DNA of 50,590 bases from Psychromonas sp. SP041 (lineage in GTDB: Bacteria; Pseudomonadota; Gammaproteobacteria; Enterobacterales; Psychromonadaceae), in assembly GCF_000470315.2 (NCBI RefSeq), contig NZ_CBRF02000012.1, positions 1 through 50,590 of the forward strand, written 5' to 3'. A model generated the notes under the pieces. That model was not told the DNA's origin. It saw only the letters and a list, made by a program, of their open reading frames with translations, and did not search any database. Below, in pieces: positions 42,771 to 50,590 of this stretch; positions within the stretch are counted from its first letter, which is position 1; each line of letters begins with the position of its first letter. Position numbers and translations under genes: made by a program.

Positions 42771-44581
42771 TATATTGCTCCCTTTGTTTTGATTGAAGTA
42801 AGGGAGTTAATATCTGTTATATCTAGTTGCATTTTTTTAAATAAACCTTCCGTTTTATTGAGGGTTTCAAAGTTTCCTTGTTGTACTATCTTTCCTTTAT
42901 CCAATACGATTATTTTTGAGATGTTTTGTAATTGGTCGAGACGATGGCTTATCATTATACTGCTCATATTTTGTGTCGCTTTAGCAATAGTATTAAAGAT
43001 GACTTGCTCACTATGTTGATCTAAACTTGCTGTCGGTTCGTCTAATAAAAATAGTTGAACATTTTTAGTTAAAGCTCGCGCTAATGCAATACGTTGAGCT
43101 TGGCCAACTGAAAGACCCGCCATTTGCTCACCGATGAGGTAATCTAGGCTTAATTCTTTTTCATTAATAAAGTCCCATATACCTACTTTTTCTAACGACT
43201 CTTGTATTGTTGCATCTGATAAAGAGGTGTCACCCATCGAGATGTTTTCTCTAATACTGCCATAAAAAAGTTGTGGGTCTTGACCTAACCAAGCTAAATT
43301 TTTTCGCCATTGTGCTTTATCAATTGTATTCAGTTCAACACCATTAATCAGCAAAGATCCCTGATAAGGAAGAAAGCCTAACAGAGCGTTCATTAAACTA
43401 GTTTTACCTGAGCCACTGGGGCCAACAAATGCAATATTTTCACCTTGTTGTAAGGAAAAGCTTATTGGACCAACAAGTTGAGTACCGTCAAAGCTATAAA
43501 CACAGAGTTGATTTGCTTGCAATGTAAGTGGATCATTAAGATTAATTTGGTTTTGTATCTTACTGATGTTTTGTTGCGGTACTGGTATCTCGTATTCAAT
43601 CAATTCTTTGAGGGCTTCGGCGGCACCAATCGCTTGTGCTTTTGCATGGTAATGAGCGCCCATATCGCGTAACGGTTGGTAAAACTCTGGCGCTAGCATC
43701 AATATAAAAATGCCAGTGAAAAGCGTGATGCTTTCACCGTAATGTCCGAAATTTAGGTCTCCTAAAAAACTGAATCCGAAATAGACGGCCAGTACTGCAA
43801 TAGAAATTGCTGCAAAAAACTCTAATACTGCCGAACTTAAAAATGCTAAACGTAAGACTGACATGGTGCCTGCTCTAAATGACTCTGATGCAGATTCAAT
43901 GTTTTTTAATTCGACCGTACCTTGGTTAAATAATTTAAGTGTTTTTAAACCTTTCAAGCGATCCATAAAATGTCCGCTTAATTGTGTTAACACTTTGAAG
44001 TTTTTACGGTTTGCATCAGCAGCACCTTTACCTACTAAGATCATAAAGATAGGAATAAGTGGCGCGGTCGCTAATAAAATTAACCCAGCAGCCCAATTGA
44101 GAGGGAAAACGGCAATTAATATCGTTAAGGGGATGAAGCCTACTAACAACATTTGTGGTAAATAACGGGCATAAAAGTCTTGTAGGTCTTCTATCTGCTC
44201 TAATACAATAGTTGCCCAACTTCCTGCTGGTTTGCCTTTAATGTATGCGGGACCCAATTCACAGAGTTTATCTAATACCAGTTTACGAACTTGTAAGCGA
44301 AGACGTTTTCCCGCTTCGAAACTAGTGCGTTCACGCGCGAACACTAAAATAGCTCTGATTGGAATTAAACATAATAACATTATAAACTCATCGCTGAATG
44401 CTATCTTAGGTTGTTCTAATATAACCATTCCATGAATGATAGTGGCAATAAGGTAAGCTTGTAATATAAGAGAAAAGCCAGTTAATACACCTACAAAAAT
44501 AGTTAAATTGAGAAAAAAACCGCAAGATTTTTTTTGTTCTTTTAACCATTTTGTAAGTTTTTTTTCTAAGGTGATATCCAT
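42770..44581 (-). CDS. cydD: heterodimeric ABC exporter subunit CydD
   Basis: 603 aa: membrane domain with six helices and an ATPase domain with Walker A VGPSGSGKTSL, signature LSVGQAQR and LLDEPTASLDQHSE. Membrane-domain blocks (RPAGSWATIVLEQIEDLQDFYARYLPQM-type, KGKPAGSW) match CydD. It is the first gene of the cydDC pair and works with CydC. Promoter not resolved in the AT-rich upstream region. Confidence 0.95.
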   Translation of the reverse strand: MDITLEKKLTKWLKEQKKSCGFFLNLTIFVGVLTGFSLILQAYLIATIIHGMVILEQPKIAFSDEFIMLLCLIPIRAILVFARERTSFEAGKRLRLQVRKLVLDKLCELGPAYIKGKPAGSWATIVLEQIEDLQDFYARYLPQMLLVGFIPLTILIAVFPLNWAAGLILLATAPLIPIFMILVGKGAADANRKNFKVLTQLSGHFMDRLKGLKTLKLFNQGTVELKNIESASESFRAGTMSVLRLAFLSSAVLEFFAAISIAVLAVYFGFSFLGDLNFGHYGESITLFTGIFILMLAPEFYQPLRDMGAHYHAKAQAIGAAEALKELIEYEIPVPQQNISKIQNQINLNDPLTLQANQLCVYSFDGTQLVGPISFSLQQGENIAFVGPSGSGKTSLMNALLGFLPYQGSLLINGVELNTIDKAQWRKNLAWLGQDPQLFYGSIRENISMGDTSLSDATIQESLEKVGIWDFINEKELSLDYLIGEQMAGLSVGQAQRIALARALTKNVQLFLLDEPTASLDQHSEQVIFNTIAKATQNMSSIMISHRLDQLQNISKIIVLDKGKIVQQGNFETLNKTEGLFKKMQLDITDINSLTSIKTKGAI

Positions 44582-44909
44582 TTATATAGCTCGTTATAGT
44601 GTTATAATTATTGTCACATATAATGTTATGTTTTAGACCCGTTATTTATCCAGATACAATACTCAGTGCACCTATTAAATTCAACTTGAATTAGTTTACA
44701 GTGAAGAGGTTCTTTTAGGTGAAATATCGGCTTTTATAAATATTATAATTAATGACTGTTAAGTTATTCTATCGACCTTATTTCTGAGTAGTTAGATAAG
44801 TTAACACAGGGATAAAAAGTACTTGTTATATCAGTGTTTGATATGATTTTTAATTTAAGAAAAAATAACCTATTATTTACTTCAATTCATACTAACAAAT
44901 GGGAAAAAT
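44582..44909. other. 328-bp intergenic region between divergent cydD and ybgC
   Basis: AT-rich with no gene. It must hold the promoters of both the cydDC and the ybgC-tol-pal operons, but no hexamer pair stood out clearly. A small dyad TATCA/TGATA lies at about 44828-44842. Confidence 0.35.
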
Positions 44910-45314
44910 GTGTTAACTTCAAAATTACCAGTTCGAATTTATTATGAAGATACAGATGCAGGCGGTGTTGTTTACTATGCAAATTACTTAAAGTTTTTTG
45001 AGAGAGGCCGAACCGAATTCTTGCGTGAATTTGATATCCAACAAGATACACTTTTAGAACAAAATATTGCGTTTATGGTTAAGAAAGTTGATATGGATTG
45101 TATTAAGTCTGCTCGCTTTAACCAACTTTTAAGCGTTGAGACAGAGGTTCTATCTCATCGCAAGGCGAGTTTAATGTTTCAGCAAAAAGTTTTTAATGAA
45201 AACAGGGAACTTCTTTGTCAAGCAGATACTCTAATCGCTTGCGTAAATTTGCAAAAAATGAAACCAACCGCTATTCCAACAGAAATAATTGAGGTAATTA
45301 CCCGTGCACGCTGA
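44910..45314 (+). CDS. ybgC: acyl-CoA thioesterase YbgC (Tol-Pal associated)
   Basis: 134-aa hot-dog thioesterase. The N-terminal [32 protein letters not shown] is the family signature, with the catalytic Asp in YEDTDAGG. It acts on acyl-CoA or acyl-carrier substrates in the cytoplasm. The start is GTG at 44910 with GGGA upstream; the overlapping ATG would meet a stop after one codon. The 3' end overlaps tolQ by 11 bp. Confidence 0.94.
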   Translation: MLTSKLPVRIYYEDTDAGGVVYYANYLKFFERGRTEFLREFDIQQDTLLEQNIAFMVKKVDMDCIKSARFNQLLSVETEVLSHRKASLMFQQKVFNENRELLCQADTLIACVNLQKMKPTAIPTEIIEVITRAR

Positions 45315-45987
45315 TATGTCATTTTTAGGTTTATTCTTACAAGCAAGTTTGCTTGTAAAGTCGGTAATGTTATTGCTATTAGGCATGTCTATTTATTCGT
45401 GGACGTTGATTTTTTCTCGTTCAAGAATGCTTAAAGCAGCCCAAAATACACTCAAACATTTCGAAGAACGTTTTTGGTCTGGTCATGACTTAAGCCGTTT
45501 ATACAAAGAAACTGCCGCTCGTAGTGAACGAGTTAATGGTGGTGAAAAAATATTTTACATGGGCTTTAAAGAATTTTCTCGTCTACATCGCATGCCTGGT
45601 CGTAATGTTGATGGTGTTATTGAAGGTGCTCATCGTTCAATGCGAGTGACATTGTCTCGTGAAATGGATGAATTAGAAGCGGGTTTACCTGCGCTTGCAA
45701 CCATCGGTTCTATTAGTCCTTATATTGGTTTATTTGGTACCGTATGGGGTATTATGAATTCATTTATCGCATTAGGTGAAGTTCAACAAGCGACTCTATC
45801 TATGGTAGCACCTGGTATTGCTGAAGCATTGATTGCAACAGCAATGGGGCTATTTGCCGCTATTCCTGCTGTAATGGCGTACAACAAATTTTCAACACAA
45901 GTCGGACAGTTGGAAGCTTCTTACGTTAATTTAATGGAAGAGTTTACTTCTATTTTACAACGTCAAGCTATGACTGAAGGTGAGTAA
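45304..45987 (+). CDS. tolQ: Tol-Pal system motor protein TolQ
   Basis: 227-aa inner-membrane protein with three helices, homologous to ExbB and MotA. Blocks: [24 protein letters not shown] (TM1), [22 protein letters not shown] (TM2) and [28 protein letters not shown] (TM3). With TolR it uses the proton gradient to energise TolA. I keep the GTG at 45304 because [11 protein letters not shown] aligns with related TolQ N-termini; ATG 45316 is an alternative. Confidence 0.96.
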   Translation: MHADMSFLGLFLQASLLVKSVMLLLLGMSIYSWTLIFSRSRMLKAAQNTLKHFEERFWSGHDLSRLYKETAARSERVNGGEKIFYMGFKEFSRLHRMPGRNVDGVIEGAHRSMRVTLSREMDELEAGLPALATIGSISPYIGLFGTVWGIMNSFIALGEVQQATLSMVAPGIAEALIATAMGLFAAIPAVMAYNKFSTQVGQLEASYVNLMEEFTSILQRQAMTEGE

Positions 45988-45992
45988 GCATT

Positions 45993-46424
45993 ATGCGACA
46001 TTCTTATCGTTCACCTAGGCGTAAACGGGTTATAGCTGAAATAAACGTAGTGCCATATATCGATGTTATGTTGGTATTACTGATTATCTTTATGGTTACA
46101 GCACCTTTAGTGACCCAAGGTGTCAAAGTGGATCTTCCACAAGCAGTTTCTGAAGCATTACCAGAAGAAACGACACCACCGATAATTGCTTCTATAGACA
46201 AACAAGGTCGATATTATTTGAGTGCAGGTGAAAATGCAGACACACCGCTAGATAATAATGAAATGACTCGATTAGTTGAAGAACAGTTATTAGTTGATCC
46301 TAGAACTCAATTTATTGTTAAAGGTGACGGTGATGTTGATTATAAAACCGTTGTTAACTTGATGGTATTGTTACAGCAAGCTGGTGTGCCATCATTGGGT
46401 TTAATGACAGAGCCTGACGAATAG
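45993..46424 (+). CDS. tolR: Tol-Pal system protein TolR
   Basis: 143 aa with one N-terminal transmembrane helix (VVPYIDVMLVLLIIFMVTAPLV, with the proton-path Asp in YIDVM) and a periplasmic domain ending in NLMVLLQQAGVPSLGLMTEP. It is the ExbD/MotB-like stator partner of TolQ. Its stop codon directly abuts the tolA start. Confidence 0.96.
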   Translation: MRHSYRSPRRKRVIAEINVVPYIDVMLVLLIIFMVTAPLVTQGVKVDLPQAVSEALPEETTPPIIASIDKQGRYYLSAGENADTPLDNNEMTRLVEEQLLVDPRTQFIVKGDGDVDYKTVVNLMVLLQQAGVPSLGLMTEPDE

Positions 46425-47585
46425 ATGAAAAACAGTACAAATATTATTGCATTCATTACCGCATTTTCTTTGCACCTTATTATTGGTGGCATATTGCTAA
46501 TGAGTGTTGAATTTTCTTTGCCAAAAGACAAGCCTAAAGAAGTTGTCTCGATTATTGATGCAACTATTATTAATCAGCAGATGCTTGATGACCTAGCAAA
46601 GAATGCAGATCAACAAAAACGTGCTAAGCAACAAAAAACTGATGACCAACGTAAGTTAAAAGAAAAAGAATTAGTCGAAGAAAAGCGCCAAGAAGCATTA
46701 ATTCAACAAAAGAAAGACGATCAAATAAAAGCAGAAAAAGAAGCCGTAGAGCGTAAACAACAAGAAGTATTACGCAAAGAGCAAGAAACTAAACGCATTG
46801 AAACAGAAAAAGCTGCGGCAGCTGAAGCATTGCAAGAGAAAAAGCAAGCAGAAGAAGCGGCAAAAGTCTTAGCAGAAAAAAAGAAAGTGGAAGACGCAGC
46901 AAAGCAAAAACAAGAAGCCGAGAAAAAAGCATTAGCGACTAAAAAAGAAGCTGAGCGAGTCGAAGCTGAAAAATTAAACGCTGAGAAACTTGCAGCAGAA
47001 AAAGCTGTCAAAGAAAAAGCAGAAAACGAAAAAGCTGCAAAAGAAAAAGCAGAAAACGAAAAAGTTGCAAAAGAGAAGGCTGAAAAAGAAAAATTAGCAA
47101 AAGAAAAAGCAGCGAAGGAAAAGGCTAAAAAAGAGAAAGCAGCTAAAGAAAAAGCGGCAAAAGATGCAAAGGTTAAAGCAGAAAAAGACGCTAAGCGTAA
47201 AGCTGCAGCGGCTGCTGCTAAAAAAGAGCGACTAAGACAAGAAGAATTAGATAGACAAATGGAAGCGGAATTTTCAGATGACTTTTCAAGTGCAAGAAGC
47301 GCTCAGCAAACATCAGAAATAGCGAAATACCAAGCGTTGATTCGTTCTAAAATAAGCCGAAACTGGAAGGTTGACTCTAGTATGAAAGGCAGTACTTGTA
47401 CTTTAGCGATTAAATTAGCACCAGACGGCTTAGTACTTAGCGCAAGAATGAGTAAAGGCGACAAGAGATTGTGTGATTCAGCTCGCCGAGCAACATTACA
47501 AGCTAAGACCTTACCTATTCCTAAAGACCCTGAAATTAGTTCACAATTTCGGGATTTTGATATTACATTAGAGCCAGAACTATAA
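46425..47585 (+). CDS. tolA: Tol-Pal system protein TolA
   Basis: 386 aa: N-terminal membrane anchor (IIAFITAFSLHLIIGGILLMS), a long Lys/Glu/Ala-rich helical domain (about 50-285) made of imperfect KEKAAKEKAEN-type repeats, and a globular C-terminal domain (about 290-386) with SRNWKVDSSMKGSTCTLAIKLAPDGLVLSARMSKGD. It spans the periplasm and contacts TolB and Pal. The repeat-rich part is visible in the DNA as tandem near-copies around 47000-47170. Confidence 0.94.
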   Translation: MKNSTNIIAFITAFSLHLIIGGILLMSVEFSLPKDKPKEVVSIIDATIINQQMLDDLAKNADQQKRAKQQKTDDQRKLKEKELVEEKRQEALIQQKKDDQIKAEKEAVERKQQEVLRKEQETKRIETEKAAAAEALQEKKQAEEAAKVLAEKKKVEDAAKQKQEAEKKALATKKEAERVEAEKLNAEKLAAEKAVKEKAENEKAAKEKAENEKVAKEKAEKEKLAKEKAAKEKAKKEKAAKEKAAKDAKVKAEKDAKRKAAAAAAKKERLRQEELDRQMEAEFSDDFSSARSAQQTSEIAKYQALIRSKISRNWKVDSSMKGSTCTLAIKLAPDGLVLSARMSKGDKRLCDSARRATLQAKTLPIPKDPEISSQFRDFDITLEPEL

Positions 47586-47594
47586 GGAATGACC

Positions 47595-48911
47595 ATGCTT
47601 GCTCGTTTTATGATGACATTAATACTGGTAGCGGTTTCTTTTAACGCATCAGCTCGATTAGAAATTTTAATTACAGAAGGTGTTAACAGTGCGCGTCCGA
47701 TCGCTGTTGTCCCTTTTAAATGGTTAGGCAAAGGTAAAAAGCCTCAAAACTTCTCTGAAATTATTGCTGCAGATTTGCAACGTAGTGGTAAATTTAGTCC
47801 TTTATCTATTGAGAAAATGCCTAAAACACCATCAAGCAGCAAAGATGTTGATTATGCTGCTTGGACACAACTCGGTATAGAAGCGATTGTGATGGGGGAA
47901 GTTAAACCAGATGAAACGACTTCTGGTAAATATGTTGTTACCTTTGAGTTATTAGATATATTGACTGGCAATGTTAATATGCCTGATTTTGATCCTATTA
48001 TGGATAAACGTCGTAATACAGTAACAACAACACAACTTCGTCAATACGCACACCGTATTAGTGACATTGTTTACGAAAAATTAACGGGTGAAAGAGGGGC
48101 CTTTCTAACGCGCATCGCTTATGTTGCAATTGATAGAAGTAGCTCTCATCCTTATCAATTACGTATATCGGATTACGATGGAGAAGGTGAAAAATTAGTT
48201 TTACGTTCAAAGCAACCAATTATGTCACCATCTTGGTCACCAGATGGACGTAAGCTAGCTTATGTTAGCTTTGAAAAGCGTCGTTCTCAAATTTATGTAC
48301 AAGATCTGTATACGCAAAAACGTGAGTTAATGACTTCTTTCCCTAAAATTAATGGTTCACCATCTTGGTCTCCTGATGGAACTAAATTAGCTTTAGTATT
48401 GTCGAAAGACGGGCAGCCAGAAATTTATACATTTGATATAAAAACAAAAGCATTGAAACGATTAACAAATAATCGTGTCATAGATACGGAGCCTAATTGG
48501 ACACCAGATGGAAATTCTATTATATTTTCTTCTGAACGTGGGGGAAGAGCACAGATTTATCAAGTGTCGCTCACAACAGGTGAAACAAAACGTCTTACTT
48601 GGCAGGGAGATATTAATTTAGGTGGTACAGTTACCCCTGATGGTGATAATCTTGTAATGGTTAGTCGTCATAATGGAAATTATATGATTGCCGTGCAAGA
48701 CCTTGAATCTGGTGAGTTAAGAACTTTAACTAAAACACAGTTAGATGAGTCTCCAAGTATTGCCCCAAATGGCAGTATGATTATTTACAGCACTGTTTAT
48801 AAAAATAAGCAGGGCTTAGCATTAGTTTCGATGGATGGTCGATTTAAAGCGAATATCCCAGCGAATAATGGTGAAGTTAAATCACCAGCATGGTCGCCAT
48901 TTTTACAATAA
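47595..48911 (+). CDS. tolB: Tol-Pal system periplasmic protein TolB
   Basis: 438 aa with a signal peptide ([20 protein letters not shown], cut before RLEI), an N-terminal alpha/beta domain and a beta-propeller with repeats such as [25 protein letters not shown] and [24 protein letters not shown]. It binds Pal and TolA. ATG 47595 has AAGGA 7 nt upstream; the in-frame ATG at 47589 would abut the ribosome site and is less likely. Confidence 0.95.
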   Translation: MLARFMMTLILVAVSFNASARLEILITEGVNSARPIAVVPFKWLGKGKKPQNFSEIIAADLQRSGKFSPLSIEKMPKTPSSSKDVDYAAWTQLGIEAIVMGEVKPDETTSGKYVVTFELLDILTGNVNMPDFDPIMDKRRNTVTTTQLRQYAHRISDIVYEKLTGERGAFLTRIAYVAIDRSSSHPYQLRISDYDGEGEKLVLRSKQPIMSPSWSPDGRKLAYVSFEKRRSQIYVQDLYTQKRELMTSFPKINGSPSWSPDGTKLALVLSKDGQPEIYTFDIKTKALKRLTNNRVIDTEPNWTPDGNSIIFSSERGGRAQIYQVSLTTGETKRLTWQGDINLGGTVTPDGDNLVMVSRHNGNYMIAVQDLESGELRTLTKTQLDESPSIAPNGSMIIYSTVYKNKQGLALVSMDGRFKANIPANNGEVKSPAWSPFLQ

Positions 48912-48939
48912 TTTAATATAAACGTACTAAGGAAATAAA

Positions 48940-49497
48940 ATGAATCGTTCTATGATCACAAAAGGCTTATTGATTGCTTTACCAATGTTAGCTATCAGTG
49001 CTTGTTCTTCAACTTCAGATGCTGATGCAGAAGCTCAACGCATTGCTGATCAAGCAGCAGCAAATGCAGCAGCGGCACAACAAGCAGCTCAAGATGCTGT
49101 ACAAACTGATACTATTCAAGCAATTGCACTAACTGCTGAAGAGAAATTAGTTGAAATGTACACAAGTGCAATCTTAGAAACTACAATCAACTTTGAGTTC
49201 GATCAATCTGTGATCTCTCCTAAGTACGCGTTAATCTTAGATGCACATGCAAAATACTTAGTAAACAACACTGACAAATCAATTACGGTTGAAGGTCATG
49301 CTGATGAATTAGGTACACCTGAATACAATATCGCACTAGGCGAACGTCGTGGTTTAGCTGTTTCAACTTACCTAGAAAACATGGGTGTTGCAGCAAGTCA
49401 AATTACAGTTGTAAGCTACGGTGAAGAGAAACCAGTTAATCTTGGACATAATGAGATGGCTCGTTCTGAAAACCGTCGTGCAGAATTAGTTTACTAA
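48940..49497 (+). CDS. pal: peptidoglycan-associated lipoprotein Pal
   Basis: 185 aa. Lipoprotein signal with lipobox ISAC (Cys22), an Ala/Gln-rich linker, and an OmpA-like domain (INFEFDQSVISPKYALILDAHAKYL, then TVEGHADELGTPEYNIALGERRGLAVSTYL, then YGEEKP) that binds the peptidoglycan stem peptide. It anchors the outer membrane during constriction. AAGGA lies before the ATG. Confidence 0.97.
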   Translation: MNRSMITKGLLIALPMLAISACSSTSDADAEAQRIADQAAANAAAAQQAAQDAVQTDTIQAIALTAEEKLVEMYTSAILETTINFEFDQSVISPKYALILDAHAKYLVNNTDKSITVEGHADELGTPEYNIALGERRGLAVSTYLENMGVAASQITVVSYGEEKPVNLGHNEMARSENRRAELVY

Positions 49498-49503
49498 TTT
49501 TAT

Positions 49504-50247
49504 ATGAAAAAACGTAATACTACAGCGGCCATTCTTTTGGCCGCTTTTTTCTCTACGTCCATCTATGCTGCAGCACCTATTTCTGATGCAACTGTTAGCA
49601 CAGCAAGTAATGCTGAGTTACTCAAACGCATGGATGAATTGACCCGTGTGATGACAATTCGCAATAAAATGCAAATTCGTTTTCAAACTCAAATTGATCA
49701 GCTTGGACAAGAAGTTAATCAAATCAAAGGTTCGATTGAAGTATTTAATAATCAATTAGAGCAAATAGAAGACCGCCAACGTAATCTCTATCAAATGTTA
49801 GATGAACGTCAGCAAGGCTCTTCAACCAATCAATCTAATTCTGTACCAGACTCTAACTTATCTTCTGGTGATGGAACTGATAAAAGCGCATACCAATCAG
49901 CTGTAAATTTAGTACTTAATGACAAACAATATCAACAAGCTATTACTGCTTTTGAAGCCTTTGTTATTGATCATCCTAAATCAAGCTATGTACCTAATGC
50001 ACAATATTGGTTAGGACAGCTTTTATATAAAGAGAAAAAGCGTAAAGAAGCTAAAACTGCTTTTTTAGTCGTGACAGAGCAATATCCTGAATCGAATAAA
50101 CGCGCTGATGCTTTGCTTAAAATTGGTATTATTGATGAATATTCAGGGGCAATTGACTCTGCTAAATCATATTATCAAAAAACGATTACTGAATACCCAA
50201 GTTCTTCTGCTGCGAGCTTAGCGGATAAACGTCTTAAAGCGCTTTAA
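49504..50247 (+). CDS. cpoB: Tol-Pal associated periplasmic protein CpoB
   Basis: 247 aa with signal peptide (MKKRNTTAAILLAAFFSTSIYAA), an N-terminal coiled coil (NAELLKRMDELTRVMTIRN... to QLEQIEDRQRNLYQMLDE) that forms trimers, and a C-terminal TPR region with repeats (YQSAVNLVLNDKQYQQAITAFEAFV, then PNAQYWLGQLLYKEKKRKEAK, then SAKSYYQKTITEYPSSSAASLADKRLKAL). It links the Tol machine with PBP1B in cell division. No strong ribosome site is seen; translation may be coupled to pal. Confidence 0.93.
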   Translation: MKKRNTTAAILLAAFFSTSIYAAAPISDATVSTASNAELLKRMDELTRVMTIRNKMQIRFQTQIDQLGQEVNQIKGSIEVFNNQLEQIEDRQRNLYQMLDERQQGSSTNQSNSVPDSNLSSGDGTDKSAYQSAVNLVLNDKQYQQAITAFEAFVIDHPKSSYVPNAQYWLGQLLYKEKKRKEAKTAFLVVTEQYPESNKRADALLKIGIIDEYSGAIDSAKSYYQKTITEYPSSSAASLADKRLKAL

Positions 50248-50255
50248 TTTTATTC

Positions 50256-50288
50256 ATATAATTCTATTTTATAGTGTGAGAATTATAT
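50256..50288 (+). terminator. hairpin after cpoB
   Basis: ATATAATTCT and AGAATTATAT form a perfect 10-bp stem with a 13-nt loop, 8 nt after the cpoB stop. The T tract after it is weak, so termination is possible but not certain. Confidence 0.5.
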
Positions 50289-50330
50289 ATTGTTTAATTT
50301 CTCGGCAGATGAATTAAAAGTCGCAATTTT

Positions 50331-50361
50331 TTGTTGCGCTATTAAAAAATTTCTATATTAT
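50331..50361 (+). promoter_or_regulatory. sigma-70 promoter of the tRNA-like array
   Basis: TTGTTG (50331-50336), 17 nt, then TATATT (50354-50359); TTGCGC with TATTAT (spacing 16) is an overlapping reading. ACGCCGC follows the -10, a GC-rich discriminator as in growth-rate-controlled tRNA and rRNA promoters. Confidence 0.65.
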
Positions 50362-50376
50362 ACGCCGCAGTTGAGA

Positions 50377-50416
50377 GGGACATGTGACTTAGTTCATGTT
50401 GTAACTTTTAATGAAA
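50377..50416 (+). pseudogene. degenerate tRNA-Lys-like fragment A
   Basis: GGGAC near the start, TTAGTTCA, and TAACTTTTAATGAA follow the order of tRNA-Lys acceptor 5' strand, D-arm and anticodon loop (CTTTTAAT), with much of the sequence between lost. It runs into fragment B. Weak on its own; credible because it heads the array. Confidence 0.35.
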
Positions 50417-50476
50417 AGCTCAGTTGGTAGAGCTATTTATCTATTTAATTTTCAAATAGATCTTAAATTAAAACCA
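50409..50476 (+). ncRNA. tRNA-Lys-like unit B (D-arm kept, no T-arm)
   Basis: The D-arm AGCTCAGTTGGTAGAGCT is intact (50417-50434). A long hairpin follows (ATTT, ATCTATTT, 7-nt loop, AAATAGAT, 3-nt bulge, AAAT; 50435-50468). The unit ends in ATTAAAACCA (50467-50476). No T-loop motif is visible, so it is not a standard tRNA. Confidence 0.5.
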
Positions 50477-50495
50477 AACCGTATATCTTGTATAT

Positions 50496-50564
50496 CGGTG
50501 TTTAGTTCAGTTGGTAGAGCTGCTAAGGCACTTTTAATTTAAAGTGAATTAGAAATTAAAACCA
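50496..50564 (+). ncRNA. tRNA-Lys-like unit C (D-arm kept, no T-arm)
   Basis: It starts CGGTGTTTAGTTCAGTTGGT at the place of a tRNA 5' end. The D-arm is AGTTC/GAGCT. The second hairpin is CTAA, GG, CACTTT, loop TAATTT, AAAGTG, AA, TTAG. It ends in ATTAAAACCA (50555-50564). Spacing to unit B is 87-88 bp. Stem sequences differ from B but remain paired. Confidence 0.5.
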
Positions 50565-50583
50565 AGCCATATAGTTTATATAT

Positions 50584-50590
50584 GGGCCGT
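50584..50590 (+). tRNA. possible start of a further tRNA-Lys or tRNA-like unit, cut by the window end
   Basis: GGGCCGT sits exactly 88 bp after the start of unit C and resembles the acceptor 5' strand of tRNA-Lys. Only seven bases are visible. Confidence 0.3.

Noticed and set aside
46721-47011. Ser/Ala/Phe-rich frame opposite tolA
   Set aside because: It is the antisense of the Lys/Glu/Ala repeat region of tolA; such frames arise from biased codons.
46985-47170. Tandem DNA repeats that could be an intergenic array or CRISPR
   Set aside because: They are in frame within tolA and encode its helical repeats; no spacers of CRISPR type.
50409-50476. Intact tRNA-Lys gene
   Set aside because: The D-arm is perfect, but there is no T-loop (TTCGANT) and the anticodon loop lacks U at position 33.

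Overview
The window looks like chromosomal DNA from a low-GC, motile, Gram-negative gammaproteobacterium. It carries a tol-pal operon, a cytochrome bd oxidase with CydX and CydDC, and a Vibrio-type polar-flagellum cluster with FlgT, FlgO and FlgP, which are accessory proteins of the sodium-driven motor. The style fits a marine genus such as Psychromonas or a relative. That placement is inference from gene content, AT-richness and protein similarity from memory; no database search was run.

Layout. 1-650: the 3' end of an rRNA operon (5S rRNA), two terminators, a short leftover copy of the 5S 3' end and a MITE-like inverted-repeat element. 653-6466 (minus): one tightly packed operon, dctP-dctQ-dctM-regulator-pxpA-pxpB-pxpC, which joins a TRAP importer to 5-oxoprolinase and suggests uptake and use of pyroglutamate or a related lactam. 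A palindrome and phased half-sites lie upstream. 7113-7188: tRNA-Arg(CCU). 7254-28909: flagellar and chemotaxis genes: flgT(-), flgO, flgP, flgN/M/A(-), cheV, cheR, flgBCDE, flgFGHI, an inserted opposite-strand antiporter gene, flgJKL and a large flagellin. Four good sigma-54 (-24/-12) promoters precede flgB, flgF, flgJ and the flagellin, and two near-perfect sigma-28 promoters precede flgO and flgM. The RpoN-to-FliA hierarchy of a polar flagellum can therefore be read from the DNA.

29086-36717: housekeeping genes: rhombosortase, a DTW-domain tRNA modification enzyme, arfB, a small acidic protein, beta-carbonic anhydrase with a divergent LysR regulator, and ruvC-rarD-ruvA-ruvB. 36718-44581: degenerate 13-bp repeats, a perfect FNR box with a 500-nt leader, cydA-cydB-cydX, and the convergent cydD-cydC pair that exports thiols needed for bd oxidase assembly. 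44910-50247: ybgC-tolQ-tolR-tolA-tolB-pal-cpoB, the envelope-constriction system.

The most unusual part is the right end (about 50331-50590). A strong stable-RNA-type promoter is followed by an 87-88 bp tandem array of tRNA-Lys-like units. They keep the D-arm, have a long second hairpin whose sequence changes while pairing is kept, and end in ATTAAAACCA, but show no T-arm. The array runs off the window.
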